Shown: positions 1 to 8,742, counted from the first letter of the stretch. The stretch: 64,000 nucleotides of DNA from Agrococcus sp. Marseille-P2731 (GCF_900117395.1 NZ_FPEG01000002.1:310001-374000); one strand, 5' to 3'. Numbers and translations are program-made. The notes: a model not told the origin generated them from the letters alone.

Positions 1-530
1 GGCTCGACACCCTCACGCTGAGCGAGACGCGCGCCGCGCTGGCCGAGCCGGTGCGCACGCGCGGTCGCGCGATCGGTGAGCAGGCGCTCGAGCGCGCGGC
101 GCGCGCGAGCCAGGGCTACCCCTACCTCGTGCAGTCGATCGGCGCGCGCGCCTGGGAGTACACGCCCTCGACGGAGGAGATCACGACGGATGCGGTGCAG
201 CACGCCGTCGAGGTCGCCCACGCGGCGATGGGGGAGAGCGTGATCGTGCCGGCGCTGCGCGGGCTCTCGAGCCGCGATCGGGACTACCTGCTCGCCATGG
301 CGGAGGACGACGGACCTGCCTCGACGGCCGAGGTCGGCGAGCGGATGGGTGCCTCGCCCGGCACCGCGGGGCGGCAGCGCGCGCGGCTGCTGGACGCGGG
401 CATCATCGTCGCGCCGGCGCGCGGGTCGGTCGACTTCGCCATCCCGCTCATGCGCGAGCACCTGCGCGCGCATCCGCACGATGCCCAGCTCGGTCTGCCG
501 ACGGCGGCGCGCGACACCTTCCGCGCCTGA
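1..530 (+). CDS. ATP-binding protein, C-terminal part (5' end outside window)
   Basis: About 175 residues of the carboxyl end are visible, in the frame beginning at base 3. The segment is helical and has the look of the lid region of an AAA-type ATPase (GYPYLVQSIGARAWEY), followed by a winged-helix-like part (residues about 90-150: AEVGERMGASPGTAGRQRARLLDAG). This layout, AAA module then DNA-binding winged helix, is common in Orc1/Cdc6-like and NACHT-like actinobacterial ATPases. The Walker motifs lie upstream of the window, so the assignment rests only on the tail. The stop codon falls inside an inverted repeat that could end transcription. Confidence 0.6.
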   Translation, partial: LDTLTLSETRAALAEPVRTRGRAIGEQALERAARASQGYPYLVQSIGARAWEYTPSTEEITTDAVQHAVEVAHAAMGESVIVPALRGLSSRDRDYLLAMAEDDGPASTAEVGERMGASPGTAGRQRARLLDAGIIVAPARGSVDFAIPLMREHLRAHPHDAQLGLPTAARDTFRA

Positions 531-561
531 CCGATCGTTCGGTATCCTCACGAGGTCAGGC
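525..561 (+). terminator. Inverted repeat at the stop codon of the ATPase gene
   Basis: Perfect 8-bp arms GCCTGACC (525-532) and GGTCAGGC (554-561) with a 21-nt loop; the left arm contains the TGA stop. There is no T-run, so a rho-independent role is only possible. A smaller GGCGC/GCGCC hairpin follows directly. Confidence 0.35.
543..548 (+). promoter_or_regulatory. Possible -10 hexamer TATCCT for the TPP-enzyme gene
   Basis: TATCCT fits the actinobacterial TANNNT -10 consensus and is the best candidate in the gap. It would give an untranslated leader of about 135 nt, unusually long for this window. It lies within the loop of the preceding inverted repeat. Confidence 0.3.
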
Positions 562-690
562 GCTCACGCGCCGGTCTCGACAAATGGGACCACGCGCAGT
601 CGCGCGCGATACACATGGACCCCATCGACGAGGTTCCGTGCCGTGTCGCCGAGCGCGCCGCCGGGCCTCCTGCCCCTCTGGAGCGCACCC

Positions 691-2421
691 ATGCCTGACG
701 CAACCCCTGCCGCAACCCCTGCCGCCTCGACGCTGCCCGACGCATCCGTCACGATCTCTGCCGCGATCGCCGCCGAGCTCGAGCAGCACGCGACGCACGT
801 GTTCGGCCTGATGGGCAACGGCAACGCCTGGTTCCTCGACGCGGTGGTGCGACGCGGCGCCATGCAGCTGATCACCGTGCGCCACGAGACCGCGACCGTC
901 GCCGCCGCCGACGCCTTCTACCGCGCGAGCGGCCGGCTCGCCGTCGCCACCACGACCTACGGGCCGGGCTACACGAACGCGCTCACGTCGCTCGCCGAGG
1001 CCGCACAGGCGCGGATCCCGCTCGTGCTCGTCGTCGGCGATCAGCCCACCGGCGGCCCGCGCCCCTGGGACGTCGACCAGGCCGCCGTCGCGACCGCGGT
1101 CGGCGCCGCCACCATCGTGGTCGGCCGCGGTGACGCCCGCGCTGCTGCGCGACGCGCTGCCGAGATGGCGCTCGTGGAGCGGCGGCCGGTGGTGCTCGCC
1201 ATCCCCTACGACATCGGCCACGCGGCGCTCGAGGGCGACGGCGAGCGCGCCGACGCGCTGCCGTCCGCCGACGCCGCGTTCGTCTCGCTCGACGGCGAGC
1301 AGCTCGCGCAGGTCGCCGAGGTGCTCGCCGCCGCGGAGCGGCCGCTCGTGCTGGCCGGCCGCGGCGCGCACGTCGCGGGGGCGGCGGATGCGCTGCGCAC
1401 GCTCGCGGCACGGCTCGGGGCGCGCACGGCCTCGAGCGCGCTCGGCAGCGGCATCTTCGAGCCTGGAACGCGACACCTCGGCATCTGCGGCGGCTTCGCC
1501 TCGGAGCGCGCCGCGGTGGCGATCGAGCTGGCGGATGTCGTGCTGGTGGTCGGTGCGGGGCTCAACCAGTTCCAGCTGCGCTTCGGCGATGCCTTCGCGC
1601 CCGGGGCTCGCGTGCTGCAGGTCGATGTGGTCGAGGCTCCGACGAGCCCGCGGGTCGACGAGCTGGTGCGCGGGGACGCGCGGCTCGTGACCGAGGCGCT
1701 GCTGGCGCTGCTCGACGCGGAGGACGGCGACGGAGCGGGTGCCGACGCCCGCTGGGACGCGGCCGGCTTCGGCGACGTCTCCGGCATCCACCTCGAGCGC
1801 GAGCCCGGCGACGTCGCCGCTCCCGACGGCCGGCTCGACCCGCGCAGCCTCTTCCACGCGCTGGAGCGCATCCTGCCTGCCGACCGCGTGATCGTGCAGG
1901 ACGGCGGCCACTTCATCGGCTGGGCGCCGACGCACCTGTCCGTCCCCGACCCCTCTCGACTGCTCATGGTCGGCACCGCGTTCCAGACGATCGGCCTCGG
2001 CTTCCCGAGCGCCGTCGGCGCTGCGGCCGCGCGCCCGGAGTCGACGCTCGTGCTCGTCAGCGGCGACGGCGGTGCACTCATGGGGCTCGCCGACCTCGAC
2101 AGCGTCATCCGCACCGCGAGGCGTGCCGTGGTCGTGATCGTGAACGACGCCGCCTACGGCGCCGAGGTGCACCAGTACGCGGTGCGCGGCGTCGCGGAGG
2201 CGCCGATGCTCATCGACCAGGTCGACTTCGCTGCGCTGGGCCGCGGGCTGGGTGCCGACGCCGCGGTGATCGAGACGCTCGACGACCTCGAGCAGCTGCG
2301 GTCTTGGCTCGCGGCCGGGTCCGACGGTGTGTTCGTCGCGGACTGCCGCGTGAGCCAGCAGGTCGTCGCGCCCTACATCGTCGAGATCCGCGAGGCGGCG
2401 ATGCGCGCGTCCCGCGGCTAG
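691..2421 (+). CDS. Thiamine pyrophosphate-dependent acetolactate synthase-like enzyme
   Basis: 576 aa with the three-domain TPP-enzyme architecture. The Pyr domain (about 25-190) carries RHETATVAAADAFYR with the cofactor-activating Glu; the central domain runs about 215-350; the PP domain (about 390-560) has the ThDP/Mg motif GDGG near residue 456, ending NDAAYG. The family covers acetolactate synthase, benzoylformate decarboxylase and related 2-keto-acid enzymes, all cytoplasmic. No ilvN or other ilv gene is adjacent and the FAD-contact region is not typical of IlvB, so a catabolic carboligase or decarboxylase is as likely as branched-chain amino acid synthesis. The ATG at 691 was chosen because GGAG precedes it and homology begins shortly after; upstream in-frame sequence is Arg-rich and non-coding in character. 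Confidence 0.8.
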   Translation: MPDATPAATPAASTLPDASVTISAAIAAELEQHATHVFGLMGNGNAWFLDAVVRRGAMQLITVRHETATVAAADAFYRASGRLAVATTTYGPGYTNALTSLAEAAQARIPLVLVVGDQPTGGPRPWDVDQAAVATAVGAATIVVGRGDARAAARRAAEMALVERRPVVLAIPYDIGHAALEGDGERADALPSADAAFVSLDGEQLAQVAEVLAAAERPLVLAGRGAHVAGAADALRTLAARLGARTASSALGSGIFEPGTRHLGICGGFASERAAVAIELADVVLVVGAGLNQFQLRFGDAFAPGARVLQVDVVEAPTSPRVDELVRGDARLVTEALLALLDAEDGDGAGADARWDAAGFGDVSGIHLEREPGDVAAPDGRLDPRSLFHALERILPADRVIVQDGGHFIGWAPTHLSVPDPSRLLMVGTAFQTIGLGFPSAVGAAAARPESTLVLVSGDGGALMGLADLDSVIRTARRAVVVIVNDAAYGAEVHQYAVRGVAEAPMLIDQVDFAALGRGLGADAAVIETLDDLEQLRSWLAAGSDGVFVADCRVSQQVVAPYIVEIREAAMRASRG

Positions 2422-2440
2422 CAGGAGCCGTCGGCGCGAG

Positions 2441-2446
2441 TACACT
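2441..2446 (+). promoter_or_regulatory. -10 hexamer TACACT upstream of the ltrA-like gene
   Basis: TACACT matches TANNNT. Transcription would begin near 2453, leaving a leader of about 43 nt that contains the AGAAGGGA ribosome binding site at 2483-2490. Confidence 0.4.
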
Positions 2447-2495
2447 CCTGCACGCCCGTGCACCGCAGCCGGGCACCGCTGCAGAAGGGACCGCC

Positions 2496-3707
2496 ATGTC
2501 CGTCCTCGCGTCCACCCGCCGCCTGGTGCCGATGCTCGGAAGGGACCCGCACGAGCCCGGCCGCGCTGCCACTCCGCTCGAGCTGCTGTTCGACCTCGCC
2601 TTCGTCGCCGCGTTCGGCATCGCGGGCGGCCTCGCTGCGCACGCGTTCGCGGCCGGGCACGTCGGTGCTGCGCTGAGCGGCTTCGCCTTCGCCGTCTTCG
2701 CGATCACCTGGGCGTGGATCAACTTCACCTGGTTCGCGTCGGCGTTCGACACGGACGACTGGTGGTACCGCCTCACCACGATGCTGCAGATGACGGGCGT
2801 CGTGGTGCTCGCGCTCGGGCTCTCGGATGTCTTCCACTCCCTGGAGGAGGGCCACTACCTCGACAACAGGGTGATGGTCGCCGGGTACGTCGTGATGCGC
2901 GTCGCGATGCTCGTGCAGTGGGTGCGCCTCGCGCTCCAGAACCCGCAGCTGCGGCGCACCGCGCTCACCTACGCCGGCTGCATCCTCCTCGCTCAGCTCG
3001 GTTGGGTCGCCCTCGCCATCGCCCACCTGGAGCTGCTCCCGACAGCACTCCACGCCGGTGCGCTCTACGCGGTCGAGCTGGGCGGCCCGCTCGTCGCCGA
3101 GCGCGGGACGCCCACGCCGTGGCATCCGCACCACATCGCCGAGCGCTACGGGCTGCTGGCGATCATCACGCTCGGCGAGGGCGTGCTCGGCACGATCGCC
3201 GCCGTGCAGCCCGTCATCGAGCGACAGGGCTGGTCGGTCGACGCGATCGTGATCGTGGGCGCCGGCACCGTGCTGACCTTCGGCATGTGGTGGCTCTACT
3301 TCGCGGCGCCCTTCGGCGAGATGCTCCACCGTCGGCCGCGCTCGACGTTCCTCTTCGGCTACGGCCACATGCTCGTGTTCGGGGCGATCGCAGCAGTGGG
3401 CGCGGGCCTGCACGTCGCCGCCTACGTGATCGAGGGTGAGTCCGCGGTCGGCTACACCGGGGCCGTCGCCGTCACCGCAGTGCCGGTCGCCGTGTTCCTG
3501 ATCATCCACTTCGCGATCGCTGCGGCGCTGTCGGGCGGGGTGCGTCCGCTGGACGCGGTGCTGCTGGTCGCTGCGCTCGCCGTCCTGGCGCTCGGGGTCG
3601 CTGTGGTGGCGGGCGGTGCGGCGTTCATCGTCGGCATCCTGGTGATCACCGCGGCCCCGTGGCTGGTCGTGCTCGGCACCGAGACCCTCGGCCGCTCGCG
3701 GGCGTGA
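2496..3707 (+). CDS. Low temperature requirement protein A family membrane protein
   Basis: 403 aa, almost entirely hydrophobic, with about ten predicted membrane helices. The family signature PLELLFDLAFV lies near the amino terminus (about 28-38), and the conserved HHIAERYGLLAIITLGEG follows in the middle. LtrA was named from Listeria growth in the cold; its molecular function is not established. The start at 2496 has a strong AGAAGGGA site 5-6 nt upstream. The gene stands alone and converges on the next gene, leaving only 19 bp between stop codons. Confidence 0.85.
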   Translation: MSVLASTRRLVPMLGRDPHEPGRAATPLELLFDLAFVAAFGIAGGLAAHAFAAGHVGAALSGFAFAVFAITWAWINFTWFASAFDTDDWWYRLTTMLQMTGVVVLALGLSDVFHSLEEGHYLDNRVMVAGYVVMRVAMLVQWVRLALQNPQLRRTALTYAGCILLAQLGWVALAIAHLELLPTALHAGALYAVELGGPLVAERGTPTPWHPHHIAERYGLLAIITLGEGVLGTIAAVQPVIERQGWSVDAIVIVGAGTVLTFGMWWLYFAAPFGEMLHRRPRSTFLFGYGHMLVFGAIAAVGAGLHVAAYVIEGESAVGYTGAVAVTAVPVAVFLIIHFAIAAALSGGVRPLDAVLLVAALAVLALGVAVVAGGAAFIVGILVITAAPWLVVLGTETLGRSRA

Positions 3708-3726
3708 GGTGGCGAGGCTCGGGGCT

Positions 3727-5967
3727 TCAGGAGGCGGCCGGCTCGTCTCCCAGCTCGAGCAGCCGACGGAAGAGCGCCAGCACCTCCTCGGGCAGCAGGG
3801 GCTCGGCGACCGTCACGTCGCACTTCGTCTCCACCGTCACCCGCCACAGCGGGGCGTCGGGCAGCGTCTGCTCCTCGAGCTCCTCGAGCACTCCGGAGGC
3901 GACGAGCGTGTCGAGCTGATCGCGATCCCCGCCGGGGATCACCTGAAGCTCGAGCACGGCAGCGCGCGTGCGACCGAGCATCCCGCCCGTGCGGGCGAGC
4001 CGCACCTCGTCGTCGACCACCGCATCCGGCGTCGTCTCGCTCTCGGTCACGCCGACCGCGGCCCATGCCGTGCGCACCGCCCCTGTCTCGGCCGCGTCGT
4101 CACCGAAGCGGGCCACGGAGGCGTCGATGGTCGCCGCAGCGAAGGTCGCGAAGTCGGCGGTGGAGGAGAGACCGCTCGTCAGCGCGTCCATCCAGATGAG
4201 CCCGGGAGCCTCCCAGGCCCGGCCGCCGATCGCGGTCGCGGCCAGGTGGAACGCCTTGTTGGGGATGCCGGAGTTGATGTGCACGCCGCCCAGGTCGTCA
4301 CGGGTGACGACGAAGTCGCGCATGTGCGCCGGCTGCGGATCCTTGCCGAGCGCCGGATCGTCGTAGGCGGTGCCGGGCGCTGCCATCGAGCGCAGCGCGA
4401 CGCCCTGCACCCGGTCGGTGAAGACGCCGGATCCGATCAACCAGTCGGCCTCGTCGACGCTCTGCCCGAGCGCGTGCTGCTTGACCAGCGAGCCGAGCAC
4501 GTCGGCGATGGACTCGTTGAGCGCCCCCGGCTGGTCGCGGTAGACGAGGTCGGCGGTCGACGAGATGACGCCGTGCCCGAGCTCGTGGCCGATGACGTCG
4601 ATCGCTCGCGTGAACCCGGCGAAGATCTCGCCGTCGCCATCGCCGAACACCATGCGCGTGCCGTCCCAGAAGGCGTTCGCGTACTGCCTGCCGTAGTGCA
4701 CGGTCGCCAGCAGCGCCATGCCCTCGCCATCGAGCGAGTCGCGGCCGAACGCCTCCATGAGCATCGCCCACGAGGCGCCGAGCCCCTCGTAGGCCTCGTC
4801 GGCTGCCGCGTCGCCCGTCGCCTCGTCGCCCTCGGAGCGCACCGCCGTGCCCGGCAGGGTCGTCGAGCCCGCGGCGTCGCTGATGACGCGGTGCGGTGTC
4901 GGCCGCTCGCCAGGGACGCGCGCCGGGGCATCCGGCAGCAGCCCCGGGTGCGGGCGCGGGTGGGCTTCGCGCTCGATGCGGATGTCGCGGTCGAGCCCGA
5001 GGGTGCGCTCTGCCACGATCGACGCGGTCGAGAGGTGGGCCCCGGCGAGATGCTCGAGCAGGTAGGGCGGCACGATGCCGTGGCGCACAGGGCCAGCCTC
5101 TTCCTGCGCCGAGACCTGCGGTGCCGACGCTCGAGGCGCGGGCTCGCGCCACCGCGCTGAGCGCTCCAGTGCCGCCGCCACGCGCGGAGCGACGACGCTC
5201 GACCAGAGGTCGTAGCCGGCCGCCGAGGGGTGGAAGCCGTCGGCAGCGTGCTGCCGCGGCTCGACGATCGCGGGCGTCGGCAGGTGGAGCACGCGCGCGT
5301 CGGCCGCAGCGATCTGCTGCTGCTCGTCGTCGAGCGTGCGGGCATGCCCGCCGATGAGCGAGCGGATGGGCTGCGGCAGCCACACGAACGTGTCGATCTG
5401 CGGGGTGCCGGTGATGCCGATGACGCCGCCGGGGGAGAGGTGCTCGCCCAGCCCGGCGACGAGGCGCCGGATCGTCGTGCCGAACGCCCCGCGGCCGACG
5501 AGCTGCAGCGCGTCGTTCGCGCCCACCAGCAGCAGGATCGCATCCCACTCGCCGTCGACCTCCGGGAGGTGGCGCTCCAGCACCTGCGCCGCCGTCGATC
5601 CCTCGAGGCCGACGATGCGCCACTGGACGGGCCGGGAGAAGTGCCGCGCGAGTCGCGCCGCCGACTGCAGCACGAGGCCGTCCTCCAGGCGCTCGGCGCC
5701 GACGCCCGTGGCCGTCGAGTCGCCGATGGCGAGCAGGCGCAGCGGCGGCCGCTCGGACTCGCCCGCGCCACTCGCGGGCAGCACGGTGCCGTGGCGCTGG
5801 CCCTTGGGCTCGGGGAGCCACACGAGATCGCGCTGCAGCTGCTTGCCCTGCCGCAGCAGCACGGGGGCGAGCGCGATGGCGGCGGGCTTCGCGAGCCGAT
5901 GCACGAGGCGCTCCGTGGTCTTCGATGCATCTGCCGCGATGGCGCCGATGCGTGCCGCGAACTCCAT
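3727..5967 (-). CDS. SGNH hydrolase - M4 metalloprotease - emfourin three-domain fusion
   Basis: One uninterrupted 746-aa frame carries three units. Residues about 75-265 are an SGNH/GDSL esterase: GDST (82-85) with the nucleophile, GAND (149-152) and DGFHPS (243-248) give a complete catalytic set. Residues about 295-640 are a protealysin-type M4 protease: a PPYLL propeptide motif (300-304), zinc ligands HELGH (461-465) and Glu in NESIAD (484-489), and the active-site region HINSGIPNKAF (from 563). Residues about 654-746 match emfourin, the small protealysin inhibitor usually encoded as a separate gene (LARTGGMLGR, CDVTVAEPLLP). No signal peptide is visible, as in protealysin. Start: ATG 5967 has GGAGGGAG upstream. 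The protease and inhibitor calls are firm; the substrate and the reason for joining an esterase are unknown. Confidence 0.85.
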   Translation of the reverse strand: MEFAARIGAIAADASKTTERLVHRLAKPAAIALAPVLLRQGKQLQRDLVWLPEPKGQRHGTVLPASGAGESERPPLRLLAIGDSTATGVGAERLEDGLVLQSAARLARHFSRPVQWRIVGLEGSTAAQVLERHLPEVDGEWDAILLLVGANDALQLVGRGAFGTTIRRLVAGLGEHLSPGGVIGITGTPQIDTFVWLPQPIRSLIGGHARTLDDEQQQIAAADARVLHLPTPAIVEPRQHAADGFHPSAAGYDLWSSVVAPRVAAALERSARWREPAPRASAPQVSAQEEAGPVRHGIVPPYLLEHLAGAHLSTASIVAERTLGLDRDIRIEREAHPRPHPGLLPDAPARVPGERPTPHRVISDAAGSTTLPGTAVRSEGDEATGDAAADEAYEGLGASWAMLMEAFGRDSLDGEGMALLATVHYGRQYANAFWDGTRMVFGDGDGEIFAGFTRAIDVIGHELGHGVISSTADLVYRDQPGALNESIADVLGSLVKQHALGQSVDEADWLIGSGVFTDRVQGVALRSMAAPGTAYDDPALGKDPQPAHMRDFVVTRDDLGGVHINSGIPNKAFHLAATAIGGRAWEAPGLIWMDALTSGLSSTADFATFAAATIDASVARFGDDAAETGAVRTAWAAVGVTESETTPDAVVDDEVRLARTGGMLGRTRAAVLELQVIPGGDRDQLDTLVASGVLEELEEQTLPDAPLWRVTVETKCDVTVAEPLLPEEVLALFRRLLELGDEPAAS

Positions 5968-6065
5968 GACGCTCCCTCCGCCGCGATGCTCGCCACCGCA
6001 GGCGCCGCTGATCGTACTCGGCACCTCTGACGTGCGCGCTCAGCGACCGCGGCGCATCCGTCCCG

Positions 6066-6350
6066 TCATCCCAAGCGCATCCGCACGCTCAGCTCGTCGC
6101 CGACGCCGACGCCCTCGGCGCGCTGGACCGCGACCTTGATCGGCAGGAGGTAGGCGCCGGCGCGCGGGAAGAGCGAGGTCGTGAAGTCGGTGTCGCCGAT
6201 CGACGCGGCGACCGGGATCACGCCCCAGCCGTAGGAGAGCTCTGCGGCGGCCTCCCGGATCATCTCGGACTCGTCGGGCGGCACCGGCAGGAAGACGAAG
6301 GGGGCAGGGCCGCGCCACTCGATTGCGACGGCGGTGAACTCGAGCTCCAC
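6066..6350 (-). CDS. DUF1905 domain protein
   Basis: 94 aa; the sequence from FTAVAIEWRGPAPFVFLPVP to YLLPIKVAVQRAEG covers a full DUF1905 domain, a small beta-barrel found alone or fused to YdeI-like modules. Its function is unknown. The GTG at 6350 is preceded after 7 nt by TAGCCT on the same strand, which suggests a leaderless transcript. Confidence 0.8.
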   Translation of the reverse strand: MELEFTAVAIEWRGPAPFVFLPVPPDESEMIREAAAELSYGWGVIPVAASIGDTDFTTSLFPRAGAYLLPIKVAVQRAEGVGVGDELSVRMRLG

Positions 6351-6357
6351 GAGGCCG

Positions 6358-6363
6358 AGGCTA
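6358..6363 (-). promoter_or_regulatory. -10 hexamer TAGCCT, leaderless start of the DUF1905 gene
   Basis: On the minus strand TAGCCT ends 7 nt before GTG 6350, so the transcript would begin at or next to the start codon. It faces an identical hexamer for the divergent DsbA-like gene 35 bp away. Confidence 0.5.
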
Positions 6364-6397
6364 CCCGTGCCCGGTGGGGTGCGCCGCGGCGCCTCGA

Positions 6398-6403
6398 TAG
6401 CCT
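6398..6403 (+). promoter_or_regulatory. -10 hexamer TAGCCT of the DsbA-like gene
   Basis: TAGCCT ends 6 nt before ATG 6410. The 6-nt gap holds GGAGG, so either a leaderless transcript or a conventional SD from an upstream promoter would work. Confidence 0.45.
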
Positions 6404-6409
6404 GGAGGC

Positions 6410-7054
6410 ATGTCGAAGAACGCAGCCGTCAGCATCGCAGCCGTCGTCGGAGCCTTCGTGCTCATCATCGCCGTGGCGCTGCTGGTGGTGCGACCGTGGG
6501 AGAGCTCAGGCTCGCAGACCACCGAGGTCGAGCTGATCGAGGAGAGCACCCACGTGCTCAACGACGCGGGTGAGGGTGCGCCCGAGCTCGTCGAGTTCTT
6601 CGACTACGAGTGCCCGACCTGCGGGCAGTTCCACCCGGTCATCGAGGATCTTCGCGAGCGCTACGAGGGTCAGGTGACTTTCGCCGTCCGCTACTTCCCG
6701 CTGTCGAGCCACCCGAACGCGGTGCCGGCTGCGGCGGCCGCAGAGGCCGCGGCGCAGCAGGGCGAGTTCGAGGCGATGCACGCGCGCATCCTCGAGACGC
6801 AGTCCGAGTGGGCAGGCACGGGCGACGCGGCTGCGCTGTTCCGCTCCTTCGCTGAGGAGCTCGACCTCGATCTGACGGCCTACGACGAGGCCGTCACTGC
6901 GGAGGCGACGGCAGACCGCATCGCGCTCGACTTCGAAGCCGGCGTCGCCGCGGGTGTCACCCAGACCCCGACCTTCTTCCTCGACGGGCAGCGGCTCGAG
7001 CTGCAGGACTTCGCCGACGTCGAAGCAGCGATCGTCGAGGCGCTCGAGCAGTAG
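6410..7054 (+). CDS. DsbA-family thiol:disulfide oxidoreductase, membrane-anchored
   Basis: 214 aa. One amino-terminal membrane helix (about 8-28) is followed by a thioredoxin-like DsbA domain with the redox motif CPTC in FDYECPTCGQF, an inserted helical part, and the cis-Pro loop TQTPTFFLDG near the end. Such proteins face the outside of the membrane and oxidise or isomerise disulfides in exported proteins. The gene is alone and converges with the symporter gene; two strong hairpins lie between them. Confidence 0.85.
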   Translation: MSKNAAVSIAAVVGAFVLIIAVALLVVRPWESSGSQTTEVELIEESTHVLNDAGEGAPELVEFFDYECPTCGQFHPVIEDLRERYEGQVTFAVRYFPLSSHPNAVPAAAAAEAAAQQGEFEAMHARILETQSEWAGTGDAAALFRSFAEELDLDLTAYDEAVTAEATADRIALDFEAGVAAGVTQTPTFFLDGQRLELQDFADVEAAIVEALEQ

Positions 7055-7059
7055 GTGCT

Positions 7060-7083
7060 CCGCCCGCACCGCTCGGCGGGCGG
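7060..7083. terminator. 8-bp perfect hairpin after the DsbA-like gene
   Basis: Arms CCGCCCGC (7060-7067) and GCGGGCGG (7076-7083) enclose an 8-nt loop, starting 5 bp after the stop. Extremely GC-rich, without a T-run. Confidence 0.45.
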
Positions 7084-7108
7084 TCGATCGAGGAGCGACG
7101 GGCGAGGG

Positions 7109-7147
7109 GCCGCTGGCGACTCGACGGGGAGAGGAGCCGCCAGCGGC
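7109..7147. terminator. 10-bp perfect inverted repeat between convergent genes
   Basis: Arms GCCGCTGGCG (7109-7118) and CGCCAGCGGC (7138-7147) with a 19-nt loop. Placed between two convergent genes, it could stop transcription from either side. Confidence 0.45.
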
Positions 7148-7203
7148 GATGGCGCCTGGCGTATGCGGGTACGACCAGGGGCCTCCACCACCATAACGGT
7201 GTC

Positions 7204-8742
7204 CTAGAACGACGTCGAGGGGGAGGAGTCCCCTCGTGTCGTGTCGGCCCGCAGCTTCGACAGGTCCATGCGCGAGGTGCCGATGCGATCGCCGGCCTTC
7301 CAGTCTGCCCAGCCCGGCTGATCGGCCATGAAGGCCTCGATCTCGTCCCTCGTCGCCTCGAGCTTGGCATCGTGTCGCAGGTAATGCCGCGTCTCGCGCG
7401 CCACGAGCCCGGACAGGATGAGCAGTCCGATCAGGTTGGGGAGGGCCATGAGGCCGTTCGCGATGTCGGAGAACTTCCAGACGGTGTCGAGCGAGATCGT
7501 GCAGCCCACGAAGACGACGAGCGCGAACACGATGCGGAACGGCATCACCAGCCGGCGGCCGAAGAGGCGCTCGACGTTGCGCTCGCCGTAGTAGGACCAC
7601 CCGAGGATCGTCGAGAACGCGAACATGATGAGGCCGATGGTGACGACCCAGTGGCCCCACTCGCCCGGCAGTCCGTTCGAGAATGCCTGCCCCGTCATGA
7701 GCGCAGCGCTGAGCTGCTCACCGGTCGCGGTGTCGATGTCGTCCCAGACGCCGGTCACGATGATGGTGAGGCCCGTGATGCTGACGACGATGAGCGTGTC
7801 GATGAACGTCTGCGTCATCGATACGAGCCCCTGCCGCACGGGGTGGGTGGTCTTCGCGGCGGCGGCGGCGATCGCTGCCGAGCCGAGCCCCGACTCGTTG
7901 GAGAAGAGCCCGCGAGCAACGCCCATCTGCACGGCGATGATCAGCACCGAGCCGGCGAATCCGCCCACCGCGGCCGTGCCGCTGAAGGCCTGCCCGAAGA
8001 TCTGCGCCAAGGCGGCCGGGAGCTGGCCCACGTTGGCCGCCAAGATGTAGAGGCCTGCGAGCACGTAGAAGACGATCATCACCGGGACGAAGCCGGCGGT
8101 GACCTTGCCGATCGACTTGATGCCGCCCACCAGCACGACGAGCGTCAGCACCGTGAGGATCGCGCCGGTCAGCCAGGTCGGCACGCCCCAGCTGTGCTCG
8201 ACGTTCGAGGCGATCGAGTTGCCCTGCGTCATGTTGCCGATGCCGAAGCACGCGACGACGGTGAAGATCGTGAACGCCAGGGCGAGCACCTTGCCGAGCG
8301 GACCCTTGATGCCGCGCTGCAGGTAGATCTGCGGGCCGCCCGACTTCTCGCCCACCTCGTCGGTCGTGCGGAAGCGCACCGCCAGGTAGGACTCGGTGTA
8401 CTTCGAGGCCATCCCGACGAGCCCCGTGACCCACATCCAGAACAGCGCGCCAGGGCCGCCGATCGCGAGGGCGGTCGCGACGCCGACGATGTTGCCGGTG
8501 CCGACGGTCGCGGCGAGCGCGGTCGTGAGCGCCTGGAACTGCGAGATGTCGCCCTCGGCGCCCTGGTCCTTGTCCTTGCCGAGCCCGAGCCGCAGGCCGG
8601 CGGCGAGCTTGACGAACTGCAGGCCACCCAGCCTGATGGTCAGGTACAGGCCGGTGCCGACGAGCAGCGGTATCAGCAGGAACGGCCCCCAGATGACGCC
8701 GCTGATGGCGTCGAGGATGTCGTTGAGGGGCGTCAGGTCCAT
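7204..8742 (-). CDS. AGCS-family alanine or glycine:cation symporter
   Basis: 512 aa integral membrane protein with about eleven helices. The family signature TVGTGNIVGVATALAIGGPG lies near residues 90-110, and GVARGLFSNESGLGSA with the transport-essential Asn/Glu follows later; both are intact. AGCS carriers import alanine or glycine with sodium. ATG 8742 was preferred to GTG 8748 because GGAG ends 6 nt before the ATG and overlaps the GTG. The tail after the last helix is hydrophilic (KAGDRIGTSRMDLSKL). Confidence 0.9.
   Translation of the reverse strand: MDLTPLNDILDAISGVIWGPFLLIPLLVGTGLYLTIRLGGLQFVKLAAGLRLGLGKDKDQGAEGDISQFQALTTALAATVGTGNIVGVATALAIGGPGALFWMWVTGLVGMASKYTESYLAVRFRTTDEVGEKSGGPQIYLQRGIKGPLGKVLALAFTIFTVVACFGIGNMTQGNSIASNVEHSWGVPTWLTGAILTVLTLVVLVGGIKSIGKVTAGFVPVMIVFYVLAGLYILAANVGQLPAALAQIFGQAFSGTAAVGGFAGSVLIIAVQMGVARGLFSNESGLGSAAIAAAAAKTTHPVRQGLVSMTQTFIDTLIVVSITGLTIIVTGVWDDIDTATGEQLSAALMTGQAFSNGLPGEWGHWVVTIGLIMFAFSTILGWSYYGERNVERLFGRRLVMPFRIVFALVVFVGCTISLDTVWKFSDIANGLMALPNLIGLLILSGLVARETRHYLRHDAKLEATRDEIEAFMADQPGWADWKAGDRIGTSRMDLSKLRADTTRGDSSPSTSF

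Noticed and set aside
584-811. Upstream ORF in the leader of the TPP enzyme
   Set aside because: Arg/Pro-rich, no SD, continues out of frame into the gene, and shows the codon pattern of a shadow frame.
4298-5821. Arg/Ala-rich long frames on both strands across the SGNH-M4 gene
   Set aside because: Typical GC-rich shadow frames with no domain.
3727-5967. A programmed frameshift or two genes between the SGNH and M4 parts
   Set aside because: The frame is continuous with good codon use throughout and the linker (about 270-295) is an ordinary Ala/Pro-rich link.
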